From: Sphingomonadales bacterium
Lineage (GTDB): Bacteria > Pseudomonadota > Alphaproteobacteria > Sphingomonadales > Sphingomonadaceae
Assembly: GCA_004173185.1 (NCBI GenBank)
Contig: SEFZ01000023.1
Span: 1-64,000, forward strand
Direction: 5' to 3'
Length of the DNA: 64,000 nucleotides
In this document: one piece after another, positions 1-9,359 of the stretch
Position numbering within the stretch: position 1 is the stretch's first letter
Layout of the letters: every line of letters begins with the position of its first letter
The notes under the pieces: model-generated
What the model was told of the DNA's origin: nothing
The model's input: the letters and a program-made list of their open reading frames with translations, nothing else
Databases searched by the model: none
Program-made: the position numbers and the translations under genes

Positions 1-75
1 CGGACCTTTGGGAGCGCCATGAGGGCGCTCGGGTCAAGTCTCCCTCTGGTGCGCGGCAACAGAAGGAAGAATGAC

Positions 76-471
76 ATGAACGTCATCCAGACGATCGAGG
101 CGGAAAACATCGCCAAGTTTTTTGAATCGAAGAAGATTCCGGATTTCCGCCCGGGCGACACCCTCAAGGTCGGCGTGAAGGTCGTCGAAGGCGAGCGTAC
201 CCGCGTGCAGAACTATGAAGGCGTGTGCATCGCCCGCTCGAACAAGGGCATGGGCAGCAACTTCACGGTTCGCAAGATTTCGTTCGGTGAAGGCGTCGAG
301 CGCGTTTTCCCGCTTTACTCGCCGAACATCGACAGCATCGAAGTCGTCCGTAAGGGCGTCGTGCGTCGTGCGAAGCTCTATTATCTGCGTGGCCGCACCG
401 GCAAGTCGGCGCGTATCGCAGAGCGCCGCGATCCCCGTCCTGCGAAGGACGCGGTTACCGCAGCAGAATAA
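76..471 (+). CDS. rplS: 50S ribosomal protein L19
   Basis: Translation [54 protein letters not shown] is a typical L19; start placed at ATG 76 inside the longer ORF. Confidence 0.97.
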   Translation: MNVIQTIEAENIAKFFESKKIPDFRPGDTLKVGVKVVEGERTRVQNYEGVCIARSNKGMGSNFTVRKISFGEGVERVFPLYSPNIDSIEVVRKGVVRRAKLYYLRGRTGKSARIAERRDPRPAKDAVTAAE

Positions 472-500
472 ACTTTCGGGCGAGAGCCCAGAGGTAATGA

Positions 501-532
501 GGGCGCGGAGGCTTTGGCTTCCGCGCCCTTTT
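501..532 (+). terminator. Rho-independent terminator after rplS
   Basis: GGGCGCGGAggctttggcTTCCGCGCCC followed by TTTT. Confidence 0.75.
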
Positions 533-547
533 CGTTATGCTACCGAA

Positions 548-907
548 ATGGATCGCATCGGCCGCAAGAGTTTCTGGATTTGTGTCGCGCTGTGCGCAGC
601 GTTGTACGCCCTCCTCAGGGTTTTCAGCCCTTATTACGGCGTCGGCGGTATTGCCGCGGCGGTTGTGCTGATCCTGCGGCCCAGACTGCATGACATCGGG
701 CGGAGCGGCTGGTGGAGCATCATCCCGTTCGGAATCGCGATAGCGATGCTGGCGCTGCTGGGCACGAACCTGCTGTCAGACGCGCTTGCCCTGCAATTGT
801 TCATCGCTGCGGGCGTCGTTCTTGCGCTTGCGATTGTGATAGCGGGCGCGATCCCCGGACAGCCGGGGCGCAATCGCTATGGCGGACCGGCAGGCAGGAC
901 CTTTTGA
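548..907 (+). CDS. DUF805-like small membrane protein
   Basis: MDRIGRKSFWICVALCAALYALLRVFSPYYG...RLHDIGRSGWWSII matches the DUF805 pattern (RLHDxGRSGWW). Confidence 0.8.
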   Translation: MDRIGRKSFWICVALCAALYALLRVFSPYYGVGGIAAAVVLILRPRLHDIGRSGWWSIIPFGIAIAMLALLGTNLLSDALALQLFIAAGVVLALAIVIAGAIPGQPGRNRYGGPAGRTF

Positions 908-982
908 GCCGCAATAGTGTATTAGTGTTGTAATTCACTCAGTCAGTTGCTATCGATCCTGCGATCAACAGGGAAGATCGCT

Positions 983-2338
983 ATGGCTGAGGATGGGATT
1001 GCGCGAGCAGACGAGCCCGATGGTGCACCGCGTATAGCAGTGCTCGATATCCTGCGGGGGCTGGCGATCCTCGGCATCCTGTTCATGAATATCAACGACA
1101 TGGGCGCATCGTTCCGCGCGGGCAGCGACATCCGCCATTTCGGCTGGACTGCGATCGACCAGCAGGCGTGGTGGCTGCGCGAAGTCTTCGCCAATGGCAC
1201 CGCGCGCTGCCTGCTCGAAATGCTGTTTGGCGCGGGCATGGTGATCCTGACCGAGCGCGCGGCACGGACTGCGGACAAATGGACGGTGTTTCGGCGCTAT
1301 TATGTTCGCAACCTTGTGCTGTTGGGGTTCGGGCTGGCGCATATGTTTTTGCTGCTGTGGGGCGGGGATATTCTGCACACCTATGCGGTTGCGGCGCTGG
1401 TCGTGTTCTGGGCGCGCAACTGGCGGCCGCGCTGGCTGATCAGCCTGGGGCTGGTGATGGCGATGCTCCAGCTCGTCGGCGGCGGCTATTTCGGATATTA
1501 TTCGGGCATGCAGCGGGCTGAGAAGGTCGCCGCGGCGCAGGCCAAGGTAACCGCGCACCAGACGCTGAGTGCGGACGAAACCAAGCTGCTCGCCGAAGTC
1601 AAAGAGAACCAGGCCAAGCGCGCCAAGCGCGACGCCGAGCGCAAGGCCGAACTCGCCAAGGAAGATCACGACCGTTCGACCACGACCGCGGCATGGGTTG
1701 GCGAACAGACCCGGATGAGCGCGGAGCGCCTGCTCGGTTTTGGCGAGCTTTTCGCGATCTGGGAATCGGCAAGCCTGATGCTGATCGGTGCCGCGCTGTT
1801 CAAGCTGGGCATCATCCAGGGGCGGCGATCCTGGCTATACTATCTCGGCTTCACCGTCCTGACCTACGCGATCGGCGGCACGGCGCGGGTGATCGGCGCG
1901 AACGAGATGATGGCGTTCGACAATATGCCCAAGAGCATCTGGGCGACGCAGGAAGTGGCGCGCATCGCGATGACGCTGGGCCATCTCGGGCTGGTAAACC
2001 TGATCGTGAAGAGCGCGCTCGGCGCATGGCTGTTGCGACCGCTGGTGGCCGCGGGGCGCACCGCGCTGACAATCTATGTGCTCCAGACGATCATTTGCCT
2101 GTGGGTGCTGTATCCGCCCTTCGCGTTGGGCCTGTATGGCGAGAGCGGCTGGGCGGCGATGATGGCGACTGCGGTGGCGATCAATCTGGTGCTGCTGGTG
2201 CTGGCAAATTGGTGGATGACGCGCTTCACGATCGCGCCGGTGGAGTGGCTCTGGCGCTCGCTGGTCGAGTGGCGGATGTTGCCGTGGCGCGCGAACAAAC
2301 CCGCTGCCGAAATACCGGGTCCTGTCGCGCTGGCTTGA
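983..2338 (+). CDS. DUF418 / YeiB-like integral membrane protein
   Basis: RIAVLDILRGLAILGILFMNI N-terminus and C-terminal DUF418-like region; ATG start at 983. Confidence 0.85.
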   Translation: MAEDGIARADEPDGAPRIAVLDILRGLAILGILFMNINDMGASFRAGSDIRHFGWTAIDQQAWWLREVFANGTARCLLEMLFGAGMVILTERAARTADKWTVFRRYYVRNLVLLGFGLAHMFLLLWGGDILHTYAVAALVVFWARNWRPRWLISLGLVMAMLQLVGGGYFGYYSGMQRAEKVAAAQAKVTAHQTLSADETKLLAEVKENQAKRAKRDAERKAELAKEDHDRSTTTAAWVGEQTRMSAERLLGFGELFAIWESASLMLIGAALFKLGIIQGRRSWLYYLGFTVLTYAIGGTARVIGANEMMAFDNMPKSIWATQEVARIAMTLGHLGLVNLIVKSALGAWLLRPLVAAGRTALTIYVLQTIICLWVLYPPFALGLYGESGWAAMMATAVAINLVLLVLANWWMTRFTIAPVEWLWRSLVEWRMLPWRANKPAAEIPGPVALA

Positions 2339-2372
2339 GGGATATTTGGAGCTTCCGGCCCGTTAGGGTAAG

Positions 2373-2771
2373 GTGGCAAACATGCAGAAGAGCGGAACAG
2401 CGATCGGCAGGATGGGGCAGCTTCGGCTGTTCGTAGCCTCGCTGTGGCTGACGCTGGCGACTGCATTGTTCTGCGCGGTGATGCCCGCCGGGCTGCCGCA
2501 CAGCGCGAAACACGGCTCGGCATTCAGCCCTGCCAACAGCGTTGTCTCGTTGCAGGCGCCGTCTTCGGGCAATCGCGCAGTGCTTCGCCGCGCTGCCGAG
2601 GGCGAACCGGCAATCGGCGCGTCCGGATCCGATCTCGTTGCACCAAGCCCTGCTGCGGCAGTGGCTGCACCGGTGGCAGTTGCGGGCCTTCCCGCAGTCA
2701 TCCTGCCCATCGCATTCGCGGTTTCGAAACCTCTTGAGGCCCGTTACCCGCGCGGCCCTCCAACCGCCTGA
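2373..2771 (+). CDS. Hypothetical protein with N-terminal hydrophobic segment
   Basis: 132-aa ORF with signal-like N-terminus; no recognised domain. Confidence 0.4.
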   Translation: MANMQKSGTAIGRMGQLRLFVASLWLTLATALFCAVMPAGLPHSAKHGSAFSPANSVVSLQAPSSGNRAVLRRAAEGEPAIGASGSDLVAPSPAAAVAAPVAVAGLPAVILPIAFAVSKPLEARYPRGPPTA

Positions 2772-2842
2772 CTTCCCGCCGCGGCCGTCGCGCCGCTTTC
2801 TGGAACTGTGAGCCTTTACGGCTCCGCATCCGGGGAAGTTCT

Positions 2843-2953
2843 ATGGAGAATTCTCAGCAGCGTCCCCCATGGTGGTTCGGTACCGCCATCTGGGCGGGGA
2901 TAGCCGGATCGGCAGCGGCACTTGCCGCGATCGTCGGCGCGACTGCGGAATAG
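2843..2953 (+). CDS. Putative 36-aa single-TM microprotein
   Basis: ATG...TAG encoding MENSQQRPPWWFGTAIWAGIAGSAAALAAIVGATAE, upstream of the Kef-like gene. Confidence 0.4.
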   Translation: MENSQQRPPWWFGTAIWAGIAGSAAALAAIVGATAE

Positions 2954-3019
2954 CCGCAAAATAAAAGCCGTCGGACGGGAGCGATCCTGTCCGGCGCACT
3001 AATCATTTTCAGGAGTTTT

Positions 3020-4633
3020 ATGCATCATACCCCTCTGATCGCCACCATCGTCGCCGGTCTTGTCATCGCATTCGTGATGGGTGCCATTGCGCACCGGCTG
3101 AAAGTGTCGCCGATCGCGGGCTATTTGCTGGCGGGCGTGGTTGTTGGCCCGTTCACGCCGGGTTTCGTCGCGGATGCCAATCTTGCCAGCGAACTGGCCG
3201 AGATCGGCGTGATCCTGCTGATGTTCGGCGTCGGGCTGCACTTTTCGCTCAAGGATTTGCTGGCGGTGCGCAAGGTCGCGATCCCCGGCGCGGTGGTGCA
3301 GATCACAGTGGCTACGCTGATGGGTATGGGGCTTGCGTGGTGGATGGGGTGGAACCTGCTGGCCGGGTTCGTCTTCGGCCTTGCGCTGTCGGTCGCCAGC
3401 ACGGTGGTGCTGCTCCGCGCATTGCAGGGTGCGAACCTCATCCAGACCGAACGCGGACGGATCGCCGTCGGCTGGCTGATCGTCGAGGATCTGGTGATGG
3501 TCTTCGCGCTGGTGCTGCTGCCGGCGCTCGCGGGCGCGGTGAACAGCGCTGATGGCGCGAGCTTCGGAGCGCTGGCGGCGCCGATCGCGAACACGGTGTT
3601 CAAGGTTGCCGGGTTTGTCGTGCTGATGCTGATCGTCGGGCGGCGCGTGATCCCATGGGCGCTGCAATGGGTGGTCGATAGCGGCTCGCGTGAGCTTTTC
3701 CGGCTGGCAGTGCTGGCGATCGCGCTGGGCGTGGCGTTTGGCGCGGCCTTCGTGTTTCAGGTCTCGTTCGCATTGGGCGCGTTCTTCGCAGGCATGATCC
3801 TGGGTGAGACCCCGCTCAGCCGACAAGCGACGGAGGAGACACTGCCGCTGCGCGACGCCTTTGCGGTGTTGTTCTTCGTCTCGGTGGGCATGTTGTTCGA
3901 TCCCAACGTATTGATCGAGCAGCCGCTGCCGCTGCTGGCGACCGTCGCGATCATCCTCGTCGGCAAGTCGCTCGCGGCCTATGCGATCGTTCGAGCGCTC
4001 AAACATAATGGTCGAACGGCGATCACCGCGGCGATCAGCCTCGCGCAGATCGGCGAATTCTCGTTCATCCTCGCCAGCCTGGGCACGAGCCTCGCCATCC
4101 TGCCTGCCGAAGCGCGCGACCTGATCCTCGGCGGCGCGATCCTGTCGATCTTCGTCAATCCTTTCCTGTTCACGCTGCTGGTGCCCAAGCGCCAGGAGAA
4201 GCCCGAAGCCCCGGAAGCGCCCGAACCGCGCCGTCAGGCCGGCCATGTCGTGCTGATCGGCTATGGCCGGGTAGGGCGGCTGATCGCGAGTGACCTGAAA
4301 GCCAAGGGGCAAAGCTTCGTGCTGATCGAGGACCAGAGCGACATCGCGCGCGAGGCCGAGGAAGCCGGGATCGAACTGGTGCGCGGCAATGCGCTCGAGG
4401 CCGATACGCTGGTCGCCGCGCATATCGACAGCGCGAGCCGTCTGCTGATCGCGATCCCCGAAGGCTTTGAGGCCGGTGTGATCGTGAAGAAGGTGCGCGA
4501 GCTGAACATGGGGCTGCGCATCATCGCGCGCGCCCATTCGGACGCCGAAGTCGAGCATCTGCGCAAGATCGGCGTGCCGGAGGTAGTGATGGGCGAGCGC
4601 GAGATCGCCACGCGTATGCTCTCGCTCTGCTAA
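3020..4633 (+). CDS. CPA2 family monovalent cation:proton antiporter (Kef/YbaL/RosB-like) with TrkA-N domain
   Basis: N-terminal Na/H exchanger helices; C-terminal VVLIGYGRVGRLIASDLKAKGQSFVLIEDQ Rossmann/TrkA-N motif. Confidence 0.92.
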   Translation: MHHTPLIATIVAGLVIAFVMGAIAHRLKVSPIAGYLLAGVVVGPFTPGFVADANLASELAEIGVILLMFGVGLHFSLKDLLAVRKVAIPGAVVQITVATLMGMGLAWWMGWNLLAGFVFGLALSVASTVVLLRALQGANLIQTERGRIAVGWLIVEDLVMVFALVLLPALAGAVNSADGASFGALAAPIANTVFKVAGFVVLMLIVGRRVIPWALQWVVDSGSRELFRLAVLAIALGVAFGAAFVFQVSFALGAFFAGMILGETPLSRQATEETLPLRDAFAVLFFVSVGMLFDPNVLIEQPLPLLATVAIILVGKSLAAYAIVRALKHNGRTAITAAISLAQIGEFSFILASLGTSLAILPAEARDLILGGAILSIFVNPFLFTLLVPKRQEKPEAPEAPEPRRQAGHVVLIGYGRVGRLIASDLKAKGQSFVLIEDQSDIAREAEEAGIELVRGNALEADTLVAAHIDSASRLLIAIPEGFEAGVIVKKVRELNMGLRIIARAHSDAEVEHLRKIGVPEVVMGEREIATRMLSLC

Positions 4634-4740
4634 CCCTGTATCCTCCCCCGGAAGGGGGAGGGCTAGGCTGTAGACTCACAAAATCTGCCACTCCGCTACC
4701 GACCCATTGCGGACTTTCGTGAAGCGAGTAGCTTGCTGAA

Positions 4741-5103
4741 GTGAAACTCCTCTCGGCGCTCTTGATAATTTTGGTAAGCTGCGGCCCGGCAGATAATCCG
4801 CAGGAAGCGAAGCCCGAAATAATACGAGGGTTATCAAGCAACTTTGAGGAGGGCACCGCTCAACTGACGAAGCGTGCTCAAGTGGCCTTTCCTACTGACT
4901 CATCGGAAAACAATTTGCTTGAGCGACTCAAACGTCAAGGATTTACAGAGTTTTCAAGCGACTCTGATGAGCAAGGCGTTTGGCACGCTGCCGAGTTTGA
5001 AGAACGCCGCTTCCCCTGCATCACAGGCTGGTCAATTCGGTGGCGAAGCAAAGACAAGCGGATAACAGATGTTTGGGCTGTTTTCGGCGCCGCCTGCCTC
5101 TGA
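4741..5103 (+). CDS. Hypothetical putative lipoprotein
   Basis: MKLLSALLIILVSCGPADN has a lipobox-like LVSC; local base composition more AT-rich than flanks; no recognised domain. Confidence 0.5.
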   Translation: MKLLSALLIILVSCGPADNPQEAKPEIIRGLSSNFEEGTAQLTKRAQVAFPTDSSENNLLERLKRQGFTEFSSDSDEQGVWHAAEFEERRFPCITGWSIRWRSKDKRITDVWAVFGAACL

Positions 5104-5186
5104 TTGCTCACGGCAGCTTTCCACCCATTTTTGGACGTTCGGCCGTTATACCGATAGCGGTCATTTATGGGTTCATGACCTAGCCG

Positions 5187-5639
5187 TTACGCCACTGCGG
5201 CAAGCGATTCCTTGAGCGCCTTGGTGCGGTCATGCCCGTGCACGACCGAATCGAAACAGGCGCGGATCACGCCGTTGGTGCCGGGCGAGATGTTATCGTC
5301 GGCAAGGGCGCGCTCAAATTCTTCCTTGAGGTAATCCTCGCCGCGTTCGATCTCGCTGAGGATCGCCTTGTCGCCGCCGCCCAGTGCGACGCGCAGATCC
5401 TCGATGCGGCGATGGACGGTCGCGGCGGTCGAGCCATAGTCGGCCGGCGTACCGCCCAGTTCGCGGCTGCGCGCAGACAGCGCCTCGACGACCCGGCGGC
5501 GTTCGCTGGCCATGGCGATGAAGAATTCGGTGTAGCGGTCGCGATCGGCGCGTTCGGCCGAATGCTCATAACCCTTGATGCTGTCGATCGTGGTGACGAT
5601 CAGATCGTCCAGCTTCGAAATGTCGGTATTGTCGGACAT
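5187..5639 (-). CDS. PA2169 family four-helix-bundle protein (DUF2383)
   Basis: DDLIVTTIDSIKGYEHSAERADRDRYTEFFIAMASERRRVVEAL typical of DUF2383. Confidence 0.85.
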   Translation of the reverse strand: MSDNTDISKLDDLIVTTIDSIKGYEHSAERADRDRYTEFFIAMASERRRVVEALSARSRELGGTPADYGSTAATVHRRIEDLRVALGGGDKAILSEIERGEDYLKEEFERALADDNISPGTNGVIRACFDSVVHGHDRTKALKESLAAVA

Positions 5640-5815
5640 GTCGGTTCTCCTATGATTGGAAGCAGAACCGGGAACCGCCTTTTAGGTTGCAGCTATTGAG
5701 GGTTAGCAAGGGGTTACTGCGTGCTCCGGCTGCCGAGCGCCTACAATCCAGTCACATCTGAAACCTTTACCGCGGCGACGTGCCCGGCCATATCACCTGC
5801 CAAGGAGACTATGGG

Positions 5816-8020
5816 ATGCGTAAATGGCTGGTCGGATTGGCTTTGTTGGGAACTCCGCTGATGGCGAGTAAAGCTGTCGCGCAAGCGCAGGATCTGCCGC
5901 TCGAGCGCGTCTTCGCCAGCCCCGAGCTGGCCGGCCCCGCGCCGCGCTTGCCCCGGCTTTCGCCCGATGGCTCGCTGCTGACATTGCTGCGCAACCGCGA
6001 GGACGAGCGCAACCGCTTCGATCTGTGGGCGATGGATACCGCCACCGGCCAATGGCGGATGCTGGTCGATTCCAAGAAGGTGGGGACGGGCGCCGAGCTT
6101 TCGGAAGCCGAGAAGATGCAGCGCGAGCGCGCCCGCATCACCAACGCGCGCGGCATCGTCACCTATAGCTGGTCGAGCGATAGCAAGAGCATCATCGTGC
6201 CGCTGGATGGTGACGTCTATCTCGCGGGCGTCGACGGATCGGTGCAGCGGCTGACCAATACCGCCGATGGCGAGCTGAACCCGATCATCAGCCCCAAGGG
6301 CAATTATCTCAGCTTCGCGCGCGGCCAGAATTTCTGGGTTCAGTCGCTCAAGGGCGGCGAAGCGAAGCAACTCACCGATGACGGCAAGGACACCGTGCAT
6401 TGGGGCGAGGCACAGTTTGTCGAGCAGGAGGAAATCCACCGCTATGACGGCTATTGGTGGTCGCCCGACGAGCAGTATATCGCGGTCGAGCGCTTCGATG
6501 AGGCGCGCGTCGGCGTGGTCAGCCGCGCGGCGATCGGCGCGGACGGCACGCGGGTCTATTCGCAGCGTTATCCGATGGCGGGCACCGCAAATGCCGTGGT
6601 CGAACTCTATGTGATGAAGCCCGATGGCTCGGCCCGCGTGAAGGTCGATCTGGGCGCGAATGACGACATCTATGTCGCGCGGGTGACCTGGGCTCCGGAC
6701 GGCAAGGCGCTCTACGTGCAGCGCCAGAGCCGTGACCAGAAGGCCCTCGACATGCTCAAGGTCGATCCGGTGACGGGCGCATCGAGCGTGGTCTTCACCG
6801 AAAAGGGCAAGAGCTGGATCAACATCACCGATGCCTATCGCTTCCTGAGCGACGGCAGCCTGATCTGGGCGTCCGAGCGCGACGGCTATCGCCACCTCTA
6901 TCATTTCAACAAGGGCAAATGGCGGCAGCTGACCAAGGGGCAGTGGGTCGTCGGCGGCCTGAGCGGAGTCGATGAAAAGAACGGCAAACTCTATTTCACG
7001 GCGAACAAGGATACGCCGCTGGAGATGCAGCTTTATTCGATCGACCTGAAAAAGCCCGACGCGATCACGCAATTGACCGAGAGCGGCTATTTCAACGGCG
7101 CGGTGATGAACAAAACCGCGACGCGCTTCATCGTCAGCCGTTCGAATGCGACCCAGCCGTCGCAATCCTATCTCGCCGACGCGACGGGCAAGCGCCTGGC
7201 GTGGATCGAGGAGAATGCGCTGAAGGAGGGGCATCCTTATTATCCCTACCTCGCCAGCCATCGCCCGGTGAAATACGGGACGATCAAGGCCAAGGACGGC
7301 TCGACGCTATATTGGTCGATGATCACCCCTGAACTGGAGCCGGGCAAGAAATACCCGGTCTTTGTCGAATATTATGGCGGGCCGGGCACCGGGCAGCAGG
7401 TCGCGCACAAGTGGCAGAACCCGCTGACCCAGCACATCGTCGATCGCGGATATATCTATTTCCAGATCGACAATCGCGGCTCGAACTTCCGCGGCAAGGC
7501 GTTTGAGGATCAGCTGTTCCAGAAGCTCGGCACCGTCGAGGTCGAGGATCAGATTGCGGGCGTCGATTTCCTGAAGACGCAGGCGTTTGTCGATCCGAAC
7601 CGGATCGCGGGCTATGGCTGGTCCTATGGCGGGTTCATGACGCTCAAGCTGCTTGAGAAGCATCCGGGCGTGTTCGCGGCCGCCGTATCGGGTGCGCCGG
7701 TGGTGAAATGGGGTCTCTATGACACGCATTATACCGAGCGTTATCTGGGCGATCCGAACAAGGATCCGAAGGCCTATGCGGACGCGGACACGATCGAGGA
7801 CGCGGTGAAGATCAGCGATCCGCTGATGCTGATCCATGGCATGTCGGACGATAATGTCGTGCTCGACAACGCGACCGCGCTGGCGGCCAAGCTACAGGCT
7901 GCGAACAAGCCGTTCGAGATGATGCTCTATCCGGGCAAGGCGCATAGCGCGCCGCGTGACATCCATGTGTGGACGACCGTGCTCAATTTCTTCGACCGCG
8001 AGGTGATGAACAAGCGCTGA
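5816..8020 (+). CDS. S9 family peptidase (dipeptidyl-peptidase IV-like), exported
   Basis: Signal peptide, DPPIV beta-propeller, GYGWSYGGFMTLKLL (GWSYGG nucleophile motif), HGMSDDNV, KAHSAPRD. Confidence 0.93.
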   Translation: MRKWLVGLALLGTPLMASKAVAQAQDLPLERVFASPELAGPAPRLPRLSPDGSLLTLLRNREDERNRFDLWAMDTATGQWRMLVDSKKVGTGAELSEAEKMQRERARITNARGIVTYSWSSDSKSIIVPLDGDVYLAGVDGSVQRLTNTADGELNPIISPKGNYLSFARGQNFWVQSLKGGEAKQLTDDGKDTVHWGEAQFVEQEEIHRYDGYWWSPDEQYIAVERFDEARVGVVSRAAIGADGTRVYSQRYPMAGTANAVVELYVMKPDGSARVKVDLGANDDIYVARVTWAPDGKALYVQRQSRDQKALDMLKVDPVTGASSVVFTEKGKSWINITDAYRFLSDGSLIWASERDGYRHLYHFNKGKWRQLTKGQWVVGGLSGVDEKNGKLYFTANKDTPLEMQLYSIDLKKPDAITQLTESGYFNGAVMNKTATRFIVSRSNATQPSQSYLADATGKRLAWIEENALKEGHPYYPYLASHRPVKYGTIKAKDGSTLYWSMITPELEPGKKYPVFVEYYGGPGTGQQVAHKWQNPLTQHIVDRGYIYFQIDNRGSNFRGKAFEDQLFQKLGTVEVEDQIAGVDFLKTQAFVDPNRIAGYGWSYGGFMTLKLLEKHPGVFAAAVSGAPVVKWGLYDTHYTERYLGDPNKDPKAYADADTIEDAVKISDPLMLIHGMSDDNVVLDNATALAAKLQAANKPFEMMLYPGKAHSAPRDIHVWTTVLNFFDREVMNKR

Positions 8021-8271
8021 TAGGTCAGATTGCGGGCGGGCGTGGTTTTGTTTCGCAAAACCCGCTCGCCACGCAGCTTTCGTTCTGTTAGAGGCGCGCA
8101 CATGCTTTGCAAACGAACTAGCAAACGAATTACCGCCCGCCCGTGATCCGGGCGTAGGCAATCGTTTTGCCGCGAAGCACAGGAATGCACTGGCGTTCCG
8201 CAACCTCCACAAACTAAAGGGCATCCTCGTCGCCGCGTTTCACGCGCCGGCTGGAGCGAAAAGGACCGAAA

Positions 8272-9297
8272 ATGGGCTACCGTGTCGTCGTCGCAGGCGC
8301 CACCGGCAATGTCGGGCGCGAAGTGTTGAACATTCTGGCCGAGCGGGAATTCCCGATCGACGAAATCGCCGTGCTGGCGTCTTCGCGCAGCCAGGGCAAC
8401 ATGGTCGATTTCGGCGACACCGGAAAACAGTATAAAGTCCAGAACATCGACAATTTCGATCCGACGGGCTGGGATATGGCGATCTTCGCGATCGGCTCGG
8501 CAGGATCGGCGCTCCACGCCCCGCGCTTTGCCGCGGCGGGCTGCACGGTGATCGACAATGCTTCGCTCTACCGCATGGAGCCGGACATTCCGCTGATCGT
8601 GCCCGAGGTGAACCCCGAGGCGATCGACGACTATAAAAAGCGCAACATCATCGCCAACCCGAACTGCTCGACCGCGCAGATGGTGGTGGCGCTCAAGCCG
8701 CTGCACGACAAGGCGACGATCAAGCGCGTCGTCGTCGCGACCTACCAGTCGGTTTCCGGCGCGGGCAAGGCCGGCATGGACGAGCTGTTCGAACAGTCGC
8801 GCAACATCTTCGTGGGCGACCCCGCTGAGCCGCGCCTGTTCACCAAGCAGATCGCCTTCAACGTGATCCCGCATATCGACAGCTTCCTCGACGATGGTTC
8901 GACCAAGGAAGAGTGGAAGATGGTGGTCGAGACCAAGAAGATCATGGGCTCGAAGATCAAGGTAACCGCGACCTGCGTGCGCGTGCCGGTGTTCGTCGGC
9001 CATTCGGAAGCGATCAACATCGAGTTCGAAGACGAGATTTCGGCCGAGGAAGCCAAGGACATCCTGCGCGAGGCGCCCGGCGTGATGCTGATCGATAAGC
9101 ATGAGGATGGCGGCTACATCACCCCGATCGAATGCGTCGGCGAGTTCGCGACCTTCATCAGCCGTGTCCGCGAGGATTCGACGATCGAGAACGGCCTGAA
9201 CCTGTGGTGCGTCAGCGACAATCTCCGCAAGGGCGCGGCGCTCAACGCAGTGCAGATCGCCGAACTGCTCGGGCGGCGGCATCTGAAGAAAGCATAA
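8272..9297 (+). CDS. asd: Aspartate-semialdehyde dehydrogenase
   Basis: MGYRVVVAGATGNVGREVLNILAEREFPIDEIAVLAS ... NPNCSTAQMVVALKPLHD. Confidence 0.96.
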   Translation: MGYRVVVAGATGNVGREVLNILAEREFPIDEIAVLASSRSQGNMVDFGDTGKQYKVQNIDNFDPTGWDMAIFAIGSAGSALHAPRFAAAGCTVIDNASLYRMEPDIPLIVPEVNPEAIDDYKKRNIIANPNCSTAQMVVALKPLHDKATIKRVVVATYQSVSGAGKAGMDELFEQSRNIFVGDPAEPRLFTKQIAFNVIPHIDSFLDDGSTKEEWKMVVETKKIMGSKIKVTATCVRVPVFVGHSEAINIEFEDEISAEEAKDILREAPGVMLIDKHEDGGYITPIECVGEFATFISRVREDSTIENGLNLWCVSDNLRKGAALNAVQIAELLGRRHLKKA

Positions 9298-9324
9298 GCG
9301 CTTTCGCCACGTGCCGAAACATGA

Positions 9325-9353
9325 AGGGCCGGAGCATCATGCTCCGGCCCTTT
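9325..9353. terminator. Bidirectional Rho-independent terminator between convergent asd and MFS genes
   Basis: AGGGCCGGAGCatcatGCTCCGGCCCTTTGTTTT. Confidence 0.8.
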
Positions 9354-9359
9354 GTTTTG

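Noticed and set aside
2999-4558. 519-aa minus-strand ORF opposite the Kef-like gene
   Set aside because: His/Asp/Arg/Gln-rich low-complexity translation typical of the antisense of a high-GC gene; the plus strand encodes a clear antiporter.
5741-7261. 506-aa minus-strand ORF opposite the S9 peptidase
   Set aside because: Antisense artefact of GC-skewed codons; no domain; the sense gene is unambiguous.
8040-8065. Terminator GGTTTTGtttcgCAAAACC after the S9 peptidase
   Set aside because: Stem is present but weak and not followed by a T-run.
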